From Todiramphus chloris collaris (taxonomy: Eukaryota > Chordata > Aves > Coraciiformes > Alcedinidae), in the NCBI GenBank assembly GCA_025345505.1, contig JANVCC010000120.1, positions 7,344,053 through 7,408,052 on the forward strand: a stretch of 64,000 nt of DNA, in the 5' to 3' direction. A program made the translations under genes and the position numbers. The notes below the pieces were generated by a model. It saw nothing but the letters and a program-made list of their open reading frames with translations. It was not told the DNA's origin and did no database searches. How positions within the stretch are numbered: the stretch's first letter is position 1; the number at the start of each line of letters is the position of its first letter. Positions 47,066 through 58,555 of this stretch are shown piece after piece.

Positions 47066-47590
47066 GATGATCTAGGGGTGGGGAGGGAAGGTTGGCTGCT
47101 CAGGGTGACCTGATTTTGGCTCTGTCATTGGCCTGGCATCGATCAGCTTCGTTCTCAGGGTAAAGCAGGGAGTCCTGCCATCATTAGCCCAGCCTGTCTG
47201 ACCGCCCGCAGCCGTTGCAGGGTGGAGCTGTGGGTGCCAGGGCTGGCAAGCAGCGGCAGCTCGGGCACGGGGATGGAGCACCCGCTGCCAGCACCCAGCT
47301 CGCCCCGTGGGTGCTCCCAGCAGGTCCAGCCAGAGCAGCCTCCAGCAGCTGTGTTGCTGGGGGGCCCACATGTCCGAGGGCACGGGTGGACATCTCTGCT
47401 GTGGGGGTTTTCTGTGTCGGGGGGAGAGTGTCCCTGTGGCTGTCCTTGAGCCCGCCCCTGGGAGAGGTTTCCCCAGGGCTGTGCTGAAGCACGGGATGAG
47501 ATGTTGATCCATCACCCGTGCGAGGACCGCCAGCCTCTGCCTGGAGCTTCTCTCGCTTACAAAACTGAAGACAACAAGGGTTGACATCTC
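47066..47590. other. GC-rich spacer
   Basis: A 171-codon minus frame opposes 66-90-codon plus frames in all phases. No gene. Confidence 0.45.
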
Positions 47591-47995
47591 AGACTATTGA
47601 ATAAATAATAACCATCAAAAATGTCAGCATTTAGGTTTTATTTACATCTCCCAGCCAACAACACTAACTTAAACTTTATGATGCACCATTACAGCCTCTG
47701 AGAGCATTCTGCCTGCCAAACAATATGTTCCATGAAAACTGATATAATCTGCTTGTTATCTGCAGAACTGTCTTGTAGTGGTGCTTTATTGATTTTCTGC
47801 ACAATCACAGTAAAAAGTCTTTTTTTTCCCCCTCGGGTATCTTTTTATGATTCTGGAGGACTTGTTTCCGCTCATCTGTCATTTTTCACCCACTCATGTC
47901 TTGGCTGTTTTATAATGGTAAAAAAAAACAACAACCCATTATTGATTTGCTCAACCACATTAACAAACATAAAGCTGACAAGGAGTAGAGACGTT
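47591..47995. promoter_or_regulatory. Strong candidate conserved non-coding element
   Basis: AT-rich and CpG-poor, with GAATAAATAATAACCATC, TTTATTTACATC, ACTTAAACTTTATGATGC, CAATATGTTCC, CTTTATTGATTTTCTGC and CCATTATTGATTTGC words. A T8-C run lies near 47821. A 171-codon plus frame starts here but its GC-rich half shows no domain. Confidence 0.5.
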
Positions 47996-48375
47996 GGTAA
48001 CCACCATGAGCTACGTGGACAAGCAGCCAGCCTGGCAGCAGGGTCCCCAGAGCAGGGGATGGGCACTCGCAGCAGCTCTGCTGGGCAATCCCGGCGCCGT
48101 GGCACCATCTCGGCCCCTCGCTGCCAGGAGGTGGAAGCCCAAACATTTCCTCAATACCAGGAACCACAAAAAGTAACATTTCCCAACGATCCTCTCAAAG
48201 TTGTGAGATCCCTCAGGGAGAAAGCGAGGTGCGAGGGGAGCTGGTGAGTGATGTGGGGGGTCACAGCGGTGGCTCCAACTCGGTGTCAGGTGCTTTGACC
48301 CATGCTTCCCACGGGTGACTGGCCTCCCTGCTCGGGAGCTGGAGCCCAGGGCCCCTTCCTCATGGCACACGCTAT
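47996..48375. other. GC-rich spacer
   Basis: Overlapping frames on both strands, no gene. Confidence 0.4.
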
Positions 48376-48780
48376 CTCCAGCGACAATCTAAAGTCAATT
48401 TGCTATAGCAATTGAGAATATTCTCTTTTGATGAGTGCCTGTTTGCCTTTAATCTGTTACAAGGTGATGAGACTTAGAGGGAATGTTCAGCTGTTGGGAA
48501 AGTGTGCTCTTACAGCACTTAAACTTGTGAACTTTGGTTTCGTTTATGTAGTCATTTTGCAGGGACCTTCTTCTAACTCCCAGCATTGTCAGGGCTGGAT
48601 TTCCTGTGTCTCTCACATTCTCTAATGCTGCAGGCTGAGTGTTTTACATTTGGGAAGCCTACCTGTGCTTTGGTGAGATTTAGATGCTTTGAAATGTCAC
48701 TTGCCATATGTTGCCATTATTAGTGTGAACTGCATGCAGATGAAGAGCTTTTTCTCCCAGATCTGGAGAGTCAGACCTTT
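48376..48780. promoter_or_regulatory. AT-richer block, candidate conserved element
   Basis: Includes AGTCAATTTGCTATAGCAATTG, in which CAATTTGCTATAGCAATTG is nearly self-complementary, and CATTATTAGTGTG near 48714. CpG-poor. Confidence 0.35.
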
Positions 48781-49695
48781 GCAGTTCACGGGACGCCAAA
48801 AGAGTCCTGTGGTTAAATGCCAGGAATGATCCCAGCCCTGCCCAGCCAGGCACCTGCTTCTCTTCAAGTGTCTGAGTTGGTCCCCTTTGAGATCAGGTCA
48901 TGGACTCGCCAGGGCCAGCAGCACATCTCCAGCAGTGTCCAGCACATCAGGGCCCCAGTGTGGCCATTTGTCCCCTGTGGCAGCAGGGGTCCTGGGCTGG
49001 GAGGCTGGATGGCCTCAGCAAAGTCTCAGTTCAAGGTCCTCCTGGTACTCAGGCAAACCCCCTCTGGTTCCTGGCATTCTCCCACGTAGCAGAGAGGCTA
49101 CTCTCGGGGAGAGTTCAGTTTCATAACCCAGAAAGTGGGTATTTTTCTCTGTGATATCATGTGTTTGTAGATCTGCTATTTTTTCTGTCTTCCCTGCCCT
49201 GTCCCCTGGCATCTGCACTGGGCTGGCCCAGCTATCGGCATCTGCTGAGGAAACTCGGCCATGCCAGGCTGAGACAGGGCTGGGCTGGGATCTGCTGAGT
49301 TCTGCGTGCCTTTCATCCGCCCCTGCCCGCTGTGAACCATCAGAGCCAACCAGTGTCACAGGGGGAGAAGGCTCGACTGAAGCACAGAGGAGCAAGAAGA
49401 AGGAAACTCTGGAGGAGGAGGGAGGGGAGAGCTGCCGGCACCCTGCCTGCGCTGAGCTGAGCGCGGTTCCCTCCCTGGGTGAGTCTCCACATCTTGGAGA
49501 AGAGCAGAAATTCAGACAGGCTGCTCCTTCACAGGAGAGTTCAGTACAGCTCCAGTAATGGCCCCGAGCTTGGTCATCCCCTGGCACAGGGTGGCCGGTG
49601 ATGGGGCACCGAGGCAGCGCCAACGGGCACCGAGGGAACGGCGTAGGGCAGGGCAAGCTGGGACACAATGCCAGGTCCCAAAGCTGGGATGGTTT
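48781..49695. other. GC-rich spacer
   Basis: A 217-codon minus frame (49015-49668) opposes a 135-codon plus frame (49151-49558). Ser/Pro-rich, no domain. Confidence 0.4.
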
Positions 49696-50545
49696 TTCTT
49701 ATCTTCCCCTACAACTTTGCTTCTACCTTCCTTTAAAGAAGGCAAGGAAATGGAGGGGAAAAAAAAATCTCTTTGCATTTCTACGTTACAAAATAATCTC
49801 AGGAGCAAGCTCTCACAAGCATTAGTTTGCAATAAACCTTTCATAAATCTCTGAAACCACAGATGAGAGATCACGGAACTGCAGATTATGACTTTTAAGT
49901 TCAATTCATTACCTCAAATTAGCATCAAGCCGTGCAGGCCGGCAAGCAGAGCTCTGGCGCAGAGCAGCCCCGCAGCCGAGCGGCTCAGGGCACGTTAATC
50001 AAAGCAGGTTGGGAGGAGAGGAGCCTGGAGAGGAACGGCTCAGACCGGATCCCATCCAAAGTAGCCCCTTCTCCCCGGCTGGAACCCGTCTTTGTGTTAT
50101 TAGGCAGAATAGACTCTGGCATTGGTTTCTCATCCCCTTTGGAAGGATGCTCGGCTGGGCTGTCCCTGTCACACTGAGCTCAACGGGAGCTGCATCGCTC
50201 CGGCACGGCCGTGTGTCATGAGCTGGGTGGTGAGGGAGGAAGGGAACCTGCTGGAACAGCTTCGGTGGTATGTGTTCTTGTCTCCCTGAAAGGAGCAGAA
50301 AAGGGGCGGGCAGGCTCTGGGTAGTGTTATTATTATTTGCATCTATCAAGAAGAAAATTCTGTTGCAATCCGAAGGCATCGGAGGAAGGAGCTGCTGGCA
50401 GGGATGGTGGCTCCCGCTCCCCTGCTCCTGGCGGAAAATGTATGAATAAATTATTACGACTCCAGGAGCAGTGGAAACTTCAGAAATAATTTCTGAAACT
50501 GATGAGTGTGAAATTTCAGTAATAACATTGCAGGGTGCTGGAAGG
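49696..50545. other. Mixed spacer
   Basis: AT-richer at 49720-49930 (A8 near 49760, GTTCAATTCATTACCTC near 49900), GC-rich in the middle, and AT-richer at 50320-50345 with an octamer ATTTGCAT (50335-50342) and at 50440-50530. Possible small conserved elements. Confidence 0.35.
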
Positions 50546-51711
50546 AATCGGGGCAGTGGGGAACCCAACGCTGGGCCACCGTGTTTCCCGCAGGAGGGAT
50601 GCAGGGAGCTGTGCTTCTGAGAGCCGGGGGGGAGAGGGAGATCTGAGCCCTGAATCGGTCCAGATGAGACAGGGAAATGGGGGTTCCTGGGTACCTCTGT
50701 TTGGTTTGGGAAAATTCAGGGCAGAATTTACATAAGGACCCCAAGGCCAGGTTTTTTTCCTTATTACTTGTTCACTTGGTTTAACAGTATTCAATCCTGG
50801 AGGAGGTCTCCTTGTGATGCTCCCCAGTGGAAGAACATCCCCAGGGCAGCACCTTCACCCTCTGCTGCAGGGCAGCTTAGGAGAGCTCCCAGCACTAGGG
50901 AGACAGGCTCTCATTACATTTATCCATTTAAGCATGAATCAGATGTCAACTATCAGGTCTGTTTTCCAAAGCCCTTTCTTAACCAGCAGCAGCCCTGAAG
51001 GTGCCTCCTCCCAGCCCACGCCTGTTGGGACTGAAGATTTGCAGGGGAGATACTCGGCTTCCGGCAGCCAGGGTGGCACATGGAGCCCGTCCAACACTGC
51101 AGGTTGCAAAACAAGGCAGAGACACCCAGACTGGTGCCTGCCAGTGAGACACCCAGTGCCACAGAGCCTGCCAGGACCACCACATCCTGCCAGGAGCACC
51201 ATGATCCCTCCAGCTCTTCTCCAGGGTGAGAGGAGCACGCTGAGGACAGGGCTGACTCTGGTGGCCTGGGGACACGCTGCAGAGCGTGCTCTGCCCCCTC
51301 CCTGTGCTGAGAGCCCGTCTGCAGAGGCAGCCCATCGCTCAACACACAATCCAGGTTTATTTATATGAGCACAACAGAGGGAAATGGCTTTGCTGCCAGG
51401 ATCAATCCTTCAGTCTAATGCCTCTCACTCCATTGTAACCGCATTTCTTGACCTTCTCAGGGATTTTCAGGTTTCTCACTTGAAGGAACAAGAGCTGTGG
51501 AGAGAGGGATGTAAGAATAAAGGAAAGAGCTCTTGGGTTTCCATTCAATGCAGAATGACCCACGCAGAAAAGGAAAACTCATGAGTTATGATGATAGGTA
51601 GTTTAGATCTTTGCTTCACCCACTGATGCTCTGTGTTACAGCTCTGTTTTTTTAATGCAGTGGTCACCACTTGAGCATCTTCTGCTGCTCATAAAATCCC
51701 TGCACCGACAC
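50546..51711. other. Mixed and GC-rich spacer
   Basis: A 184-codon plus frame and three ~120-135-codon minus frames overlap at 50814-51368, all domain-free. The rest is balanced unique DNA. Confidence 0.4.
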
Positions 51712-51729
51712 GCTGCTGCTGCTGCTGCT
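51712..51729. repeat. (GCT)6 microsatellite
   Basis: Six perfect GCT units, with a further GCTTCAGCC continuation. Confidence 0.95.
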
Positions 51730-52540
51730 TCAGCCTCTGCGCAACAGGAGCAGGGCTGGCAGCGCTGCCAGGTACAGTCAGAGCTCCCTTACCAGGTTTC
51801 CAAGGGGATTTGCAATGGCAGAGGGAGACCATCAGGGTGCCGGAGGGCTGGGTGAGGGGTCCTGGCTCCTCTGGACCACGGTCACCAGAAGATCCTTCCG
51901 AGGGTGGGAGCTGCTGCCGGCAGGGAGGCTGCCACGGCTCTGCGCCCGCTCGCCCAGACTGAAGGTGTGGGGATTGCACGACCCTTCCTCTGTGTGTTCA
52001 ACCAAGTGATGCTCCAGTGAGCCAGAAACTGAACCGCAAATCCATTAGATCTCAGCAACAACACAGGCAGACTCATCGCTCTCAGCCCACCAGCAATGCT
52101 GCCTCCCCAGACAGACCCGCAGCTTCCTCTCACACTCTTGTTCTCATCCATTTTTCATCACCCTGGCAGGGCTGGGATGTGGCCGTGTCACAGCCGTCCC
52201 AGGGGCATGGCTGGTGTGGGTTTATCCATCTTGATTTTTGACGTGGGAAGGGTGCACGTGGACTCCTGCCCTGGGCACAACCAACCTCGAAGTGGGGAGA
52301 ATTTCCAGATCTGTGTCCTGGGCGTGGGTACGTACCAAGGGCTGGTCCCCGTACGTACCAAGGGCCGGTCACTGAGCGCTGCCTCCCCCCAGAGCTCGCA
52401 CCCACTGCAGCGGGGCCAAGCCTGGGTGCCTCCGGCAGGGCCAACCCTGCACCCAGCAGCTGGGAAGGTAGAGGGGGTCGGGAGCCAAACCCTCCTCTCC
52501 CCCCTACCTGCCGGCACGAGGGCACGCATCTGCACAGCGG
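51730..52540. other. GC-rich spacer
   Basis: A 150-codon plus frame and 122-131-codon minus frames overlap. Includes a 23-bp duplication at 52328-52370. No gene. Confidence 0.4.
52328..52370. repeat. 23-bp tandem duplication, two copies
   Basis: GTACGTACCAAGGG starts at 52328 and again at 52351. The unit begins with the palindrome GTACGTAC. Confidence 0.9.
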
Positions 52541-52800
52541 TACAGTAACAGTCCATTAATTATGCCATTTAATTAGATAACAAATATTCGTATTTCATTA
52601 ATGACTCTGCTGCTCATTCTGCATTTAGCTCCTCGTGCTGCAGTGACGCAGCCCTTACCCGTTTGCTTGCTCCTAATGAACAACCACTTAGAATTTTAAG
52701 AAGTGGAGGATATATTTCTGAGTTAATTAGCTTGAAATTAGCTTAATCACAGCTCATTTAAACTTATCTAAACAACAGCACGAGGAAGTCTAGGAAAACT
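52541..52800. promoter_or_regulatory. Strong candidate conserved element, homeodomain site cluster
   Basis: Three TAATTA cores (52557-52562, 52570-52575, 52724-52729) lie within 173 bp, together with CATTAATGAC, CCTAATGAAC, GAAATTAGC and GCTTAATCACAGC. CpGs are rare between two CpG-rich flanks. This is the densest homeodomain-word cluster in the window. Enhancer function is inferred. Confidence 0.55.
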
Positions 52801-53189
52801 TAGAATTAGCCTTACTCAGTTTTTCACCCAGAGATCCCAGCTGGCCAGGGATGCCAAGCACTGTGCCAGCGTCCCGCCCCAGTCCGGCTCCAGTGCTGCT
52901 GCCTGGCCCAGACCTCGGTCTCCCAGTCTGGACACGGGGCCCGTGCTGGGGGCAGCTCGGCATCGTAACAGCCCCTCGCTCCTTGGTCAGGGCTGGGACA
53001 GCAGCACCTTCAGCAGCGGCTCTCATCGGCCTCGCAGCGGGAAGGGGGTCCCTGTGCTGCCCCAGCCCGGCACCTCCAGATGCCCAGGCACGGGAGCCAG
53101 GCGACGGGCACTGCGGAGCTCAGCCCTGGCTGCTGCCTGCCTGGGCACCTCGCCCGCACTCCCTGGTCACTAGAAAAGCCAGCCTAGCC
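52801..53189. other. GC-rich spacer
   Basis: A 116-codon plus frame, Pro/Ala/Ser-rich, without domain. Confidence 0.45.
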
Positions 53190-53430
53190 GGTAAGGCTTG
53201 ATGTAATTTAGACTGTCACTGCTGCCACAATTAGGCATGCTGTTCCTCGCCCTGCTCTCTCCAAATGCGGGCGCAAGGAGCAATAGACGCCAAAAATGAT
53301 TAATTATCTCTTCTAGAGATAAAAGCAAAGCTGGATTCCCTGCTTTTGGAACATAAACCGGGCTTATGTGTAAGGACACTCCAACCAGCTCCGCCCGGCT
53401 CGGCCAGCAGAAGTGACCGTGTTCAAGAGA
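53190..53430. promoter_or_regulatory. Candidate conserved non-coding element
   Basis: Contains CCACAATTAGGCATGC, then AAAATGATTAATTATCTC with TAATTA at 53301-53306 and a GATA-type AGATAA shortly after. The minus frame across it is open (104 codons) with ordinary residues but no domain or splice pair. Confidence 0.4.
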
Positions 53431-53559
53431 GCATCTTTTAGCTGTGAGGGGATGCGCGTGAACAGCGCTGCCGTTAGATGTCATCTCCGCTTCCCGGCTT
53501 CAGGCCTCACATCCTCCCAGTTCCCCCAGTGAGATGCTTCCGTCCCTTTCACAGCTTGC

Positions 53560-53800
53560 ACCGTCCACAGATACGAGAAGCATATTACACCTCTCCGTGT
53601 CAGATGGATTTGAATATTAATTGTATGTGACCTGTTGACTTCGGCTCATGCAGAATCCACCCAGCAATTAGTTTACTTAACTGCTCTGTCTCCTGCAGTA
53701 GCTGTCAGGAGTAATGAATTAACCCTGAATTTGATCCTGAAAAGAGAAATTTCACACTGGAACAAGTTTATTATTTCATGTGCTTTTCAGAGTTCTTGAA
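53560..53800. promoter_or_regulatory. Candidate conserved non-coding element
   Basis: An AT-rich island with GAATATTAATTGTATGTG, CAGCAATTAGTTTACTTAAC, AGTAATGAATTAACCC and GTTTATTATTTCATG words. CpG-poor. Confidence 0.45.
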
Positions 53801-55085
53801 CTTGATGTTAAGATCTAATCAATTGAACATCTGGGTCTCCTGGAGGCTGAGGCAGGATCATACAATATTTACATCAATATTCCGAGATCAAAGATGGCAA
53901 CAAGCCTTGGAAAAAGCCTCCGTGCAGGGGGATAAAACGGAGCAGAGGAACTCAGGGTCAAAGGAGCACAGGGACAGGGTGGGAAGGCATTCACTTGGTC
54001 ATGGGATCCGCTTGGCCCGGTGCAGAGAGCACCTGGGAATTTGTTCATTCCTGTGCTCGCCCCCCAAACCGCTGTGTTTCCTGCTCTTAGTTTCAACTTC
54101 AAAGAGGAGGGAAGACCCTTTAATGCCCAGCTTCAGCTTGCAGAGCAAATTCCCCTTGTGAGCACCTGAGAGCTGGCAGCAGGAGGTGCTGATGGCAGTG
54201 CCAGCCCGGCTGCCGTTGCAAATACAGAGGACAGCGGAGAAAGGTGAAAGCAGAAACCCTCAGAGATCTCATTAGTGGGAAGCATCCTCCAGCAGATGCC
54301 CGATGGTTGTCGAACCCAGGTCTGCTCAGGATTCAACCCAAAGCACAGAGAAATGTGTACCCTGCACTCGGAGGGGAGCTCTGCGTTGGGGCTGGGCTGG
54401 GGAGAGGCTGTTACCTCTGGGCTGCGGCTGTCACCCGGGCACACACCGAGCTGTGCCAGCAGCCTGCTGCCCGGCTGCTCCCCGCAGATGGAAAGCTACC
54501 CGTCTGCAGCCGCCGCAGAGCAGGGGCTGGGGATCTTCCTGCCTTTCCTCACAAAAGCTTTTCTACCTCCTTCCTGCTGCGCTCCCGGTCGGCACCAAGG
54601 GAAACAGGAATTTGGGCACAGAGGTCTTGGTGTGTGGGTCCCAGACCCGTGTTACCCGTGTTCCCTGGTCAGAAAATAGCTCTCCCAGCCCCTCACACAT
54701 CTTTCATGCTGCCCCGTGGTGCGAGTGGGAGTTTGGGACTGGACCTCCTCGTGCCTCCGGCCGCGGGCGTTGGGTGTCTGCTCCTCGGAGGGGGCAGGGG
54801 CTGGACAGGGACCCCCGGCTCCCGGGGAAAGGGCTGTGCTCAAAGTCAGGGGCTGGCTGGGCTTCATCCTGCCGGGGACAGTTGTTGCTAACGGGCTCAG
54901 AGGTGCAGGCTGGGAGGTGGCCTCGTCGCACCGGGAGGCGTGTTGTGCTGGCGGGTGATGGGCAGCTCACCCAGGTACCTCTAATTGCAGGTTTGACACA
55001 CAAATGGATTACTTCCACCGTGCTGGTGCTTAACAGAAGCAGCTCCCTTTGGGGACACTCTTATTTCCCATGTCATGAAAAATGT
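53801..55085. other. GC-rich spacer
   Basis: Three overlapping plus frames (134, 215 and 262 codons at 54244-55091) share the same DNA, and two minus frames overlap them. No domains. G runs are clustered at 54788-54833. Confidence 0.4.
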
Positions 55086-55345
55086 AAGTAGTATTTAGAG
55101 CCTGTTTTACCACTCTCACATTTGTGCAACTCTCATTAGCAGCAGGAGGATGAGCGGTGCCGTGCTTGGAGTGGAAGTGACTCCCCTGTTTTTAAATCAG
55201 ATGCACCGTAGAAATACTTCAGGGCTCCTTCAGACGAGAAATAAACACCACCGTGACCATTGTGATGAGATACCTGCTCCCTCTGGTTTAGTCATTTAGT
55301 CTGTAGTTAGCAACAAGGTGAATTTTAATTCCAGGGCATTTTTTT
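55086..55345. other. AT-richer block, possible conserved element
   Basis: CpG-poor, with CTCTCATTAGCAGC near 55130, GAAATAAACACC near 55239 and GAATTTTAATTCC near 55320. Confidence 0.3.
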
Positions 55346-55988
55346 CAGTCCTGCTGCTCTTTGTGTGTGTGCTGCTTGTCTAATAACAATGCGAGCCATA
55401 TGGTGCCTCCAGCGCTGGGACTGCAGCCACGGGGTAACAGATGCGAAATGGCCCAAGATAATAGATTTAAAAGTTTGCCTTCTCACTTTTGAGGAGTTAG
55501 AAGAGCTACCAAGCACAACAACATGAAATATTCAGCAGATTAGACATGGCTGGAGTACATAAAGGCCAGCCCGTCTGGAGATGATTTCTTATGGGGAACC
55601 TTTCTAGGACATTTTGGAGGCACAGCTCCAGAAACTGTGTCTGCACGATGCTAAGCAACAGAGGCTGCTCAAGATCAGATAAAAATCTCCTTCGTGGATC
55701 CTATAAGGAACTGCCCTAAAGAGGTCTTGTCAGAGCTGGACAGGGCTTGCAGCAGGGGGAGGTTTGAGATGATGCCCTGGGGTCTCTCCCTTCCCTGGTT
55801 TTGAAATTCCCTGACTCTCTCCTGCATTTTCCCACCCAGAAGCTGACTGTGCTCTGCAGAGTCCCACCTTATCCAGGCAGGCAAGCCCCATTTTCCAAAC
55901 CCATTTTGCTCAAAATAATAGCAGCAAAATTAAACTGAGGCTTTAAGGGATAAGTTGGTAGAGAACAAGTCAAAACGGTTCCCAGACC
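55346..55988. other. Mixed spacer
   Basis: Balanced unique DNA with minus frames of 63 and 69 codons. A CAAAATAATAGCAGCAAAATTA patch lies near 55911. No gene or recognised repeat. Confidence 0.4.
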
Positions 55989-56300
55989 ATGTCAACACTC
56001 GGCCGAGACCTCACCAGCACTTGGCTTCGCCTCCTGCTCTTGCTGGCAGGCTCCTTCCCAGCCCTCGTGGCTTCACTGCTGCCGGAGGCAGAGGAGGGAC
56101 GGTGGGAACGGGAGCATCCGCGCCGGGGCAGCTCTGCAGGGTGGGCTGCTGGGCGCCCGGCCCGAGCCGTGCAGAGCCAGCGTTCCTCGTTACACCCGGT
56201 GGTAAAACAGGAGTTACAAACGACTGCGGGGGTCCACGGACGGCACTTCCATCGAACGGTTATTCATTTATTGATTTGGACTAAACAAGCAGGTAAATAA
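55989..56300 (+). other. Open frame with signal-peptide-like N-terminus, probably chance
   Basis: A 103-codon frame starts at an ATG with A at -3. It begins with a basic residue pair, a Leu-rich hydrophobic stretch (WLRLLLLLAGSFPALVA) and an acidic segment, resembling a secretory leader. The remainder has no domain and no cysteine pattern, no promoter or splice site supports it, and another plus frame overlaps. I list it because of the leader shape only. Confidence 0.1.
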
Positions 56301-57186
56301 TTCATCTGAACCGTGGCAGCGCTCTCATCGTACAGCGAGTAAGTGTCTAAAGTGCCCCTGGCTCGTTAGCAGCCTGGCTGTGCGTTGTCACCGTTTCCAG
56401 GCCTGGCAGCCAAACCCGTGGATTTTACACCCTGGGTGCAGCCGCTCAGCTGAGCTCCCCAGAGCTGGGCAGAGCTGCGCCCGCCCCGCAGCCCGCACGG
56501 CTCCCCTTCCAGATCCTGCCCGGCCTCTGTCGGTGAGCTGCTGGCACAAAGTGCCGGGTGCCGCTGCAAGGACACAGCCCGGGAGCAGCCTCCAGCTCTC
56601 TGGATTGGTTTTGGCTGGCAGCTTCTCCTTTCCAGCAGTCCCTGGGTGGATTTATGGCCCCTCACCAAAGCCGGGCGTCTCCACCCAGGGCTGTGGGAGT
56701 TGGGAGCCCAGGACAGCAGCACCGGCTTTCCCCACATCACCTCTCTGCTGGTGCCCTCCTGCCCCCCACCACACCGGGCTCTTCCCAGGAGCAGATCCCT
56801 CTGCGGCACCGAGGGCTGGAACTGGACCCTGGGGGCTGCTGGAGGCGGTGTGGGTGCAGCTCCGGGCTGGCGGAAGGGCCAAGGTAAGGAGACAGGATTG
56901 TAAGTAGTTTAAGAAGGTAATTAAGACTTTGGATAACTTTCTTACCACAGGTGGGAACTAGTATTGATAGCGTTCTTCCCGGGCTATTGTCACGTGGCAG
57001 CAATTGCTGCAGAAAAGCAACTGAACAGCATATTAAAAAAAATCGATTCTCATCATCCCCTTTCACATCCCATCTCCCTTCCCAGGGCAGCTCCTCTCCT
57101 CCCTTCACCTGTCAACAAACAAACGGCTTGACTCTAATTATGCAGGACAAACATTAAAACTGGGAGCTGTGAGACCAGTGAGATGG
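56301..57186. other. GC-rich spacer
   Basis: Frames of 175 codons (plus) and 147 codons (minus) overlap. No domain. AT-richer at 56890-57060. Confidence 0.4.
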
Positions 57187-57222
57187 ATGGGTGGGATGTT
57201 CCTGGGTGGGTGGGATGTTCCT
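57187..57222. repeat. 19-bp tandem duplication
   Basis: GTGGGATGTTCCT begins at 57191 and again at 57210. Confidence 0.85.
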
Positions 57223-58530
57223 CCACACCCCAGCGTTGTGTCTTTCCACGTGGGGCGGGGAACAATCTGGGCTGATTTACTTTAGATTTGAGCTGGGAGT
57301 AAATTGGAGGACATGAATCATCTTGACACAGACACTCCAGAGATGTATTACCTGTCTTGGCAGCTTGTCCCTCTCTTTCCACAGGCTTGCTTTCTTCTCT
57401 CCCTTCAGTGAGAGCTTTCATTTCCCAGCCACAGAAGGGTTCCTGCTCCGTGCCCACACCCCAGAGAGCCTGCTCTCCAGATGCTCCTGCGCTGAGCTGG
57501 ACCAGTGGCCACCAGCACCCTCAGGCTGCCTGCAGCTCTACCAGGGACTTGTCCTGACAGAATGGCTGGTGAAGAGCCTGGCTGGGAGCTGGTGCCCTTT
57601 CCAAACCCAGGCCTGGGGCTCCCCTCTTCTGTCTGGCATGGCCAGGCTGCCAGTCATAAATAGCTTTGGGCTGGAATAGTGCTGCATTAGCTCTGTGGCC
57701 CCATGTGAGTGGGTGTAAGGCTCTCATGACCTGTTTCTGCCCAGACTGCTGTGGGTTCACAAACAGCTGCTCCGCATATCTCTTCCCAAGTTCTTCTTCC
57801 TAGGAACTGATGCTTCTTTCAAGACCTGGAGCTGAGAGCTGCTGCCTGCAAGGAGCAAGCTCTTGCCTGGGGCTGGGCTGCTGCTGCCCCTGGGTAACAA
57901 CTGACTTTGCCTCCTCCGTCAGTTGCTCTGTGGAAGGAGAGCTGGAAGCACAGTAGATAACGCTCCTCCCAAGGTTATTTGCCAACCGAGGGACTCTCTC
58001 CTGCTGTGATCTGTGCTGCTCTGGCAAAGGGCGGCTACCCAAGATGAACACTCCGCTAGCCCGCTTGCGTGATGCTGCAAGGCAGGACACACAGCCCAGA
58101 TCTGGCCCATTGGGGCTGAGCCACTGCTAAATAACCCAGCACCTTGCCACCTTAAAGAATTCCACACTTCACCCCACAAATTCTGTGCAAAACAGGCAAA
58201 TAAGCCCCATCCCCGTTTTGCACTGATTGCAGCAATCAGAGTCCAGCTCAGATTGCTCCCAGGGACTGTAAATCTTCAACCCTGCAGGCACAGACCCCAG
58301 GCTGATAAGGAGTCATTAGCCTTAATTCCACCTCTTCCCCTCTTTTAAGAGCGTTCATGCGGAGTCCCCCTGCCCTGGTGTCACAAACCCAGCACTAATC
58401 ACAGCACAGTTGCTGGGCAGTGCCCAGGCTGGTGGCAGCATCACCGCCCTTCTGCTCCTGCTCAACCGTCTTCCTCCTCTCAGCCTTTGTTTCTTTTTTG
58501 TCTCCTGCTTAATTTCAGCTGGAACTGATA
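57223..58530. other. Unique non-coding stretch
   Basis: CpG-poor balanced DNA, pyrimidine-rich in places. A 118-codon plus frame (57323-57679) has no domain. No repeat family recognised. Confidence 0.4.
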
Positions 58531-58555
58531 TTTTTTTTTTTTTTTTTTTTTTTTT
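58531..58555. repeat. Homopolymer T25
   Basis: Twenty-five T residues. Read on minus it is an A25 that could be a retroposed tail, but no AATAAA precedes it on that strand and no source gene was recognised, so a simple homopolymer is the safer call. Confidence 0.9.

Noticed and set aside
54244..55091. Plus frames of 215 and 262 codons
   Set aside because: Two or three phases are open at once over the same bases, a signature of GC-rich composition rather than coding.
55675..55870. Considered as a second, minus-strand CR1 copy
   Set aside because: It lacks the ordered CR1 phrases and the terminal ATTCTRTG-type repeat.
58531..58555. T25 as the tail of a minus-strand processed pseudogene
   Set aside because: No polyadenylation signal precedes the A run on minus and the adjacent sequence resembles no known gene.
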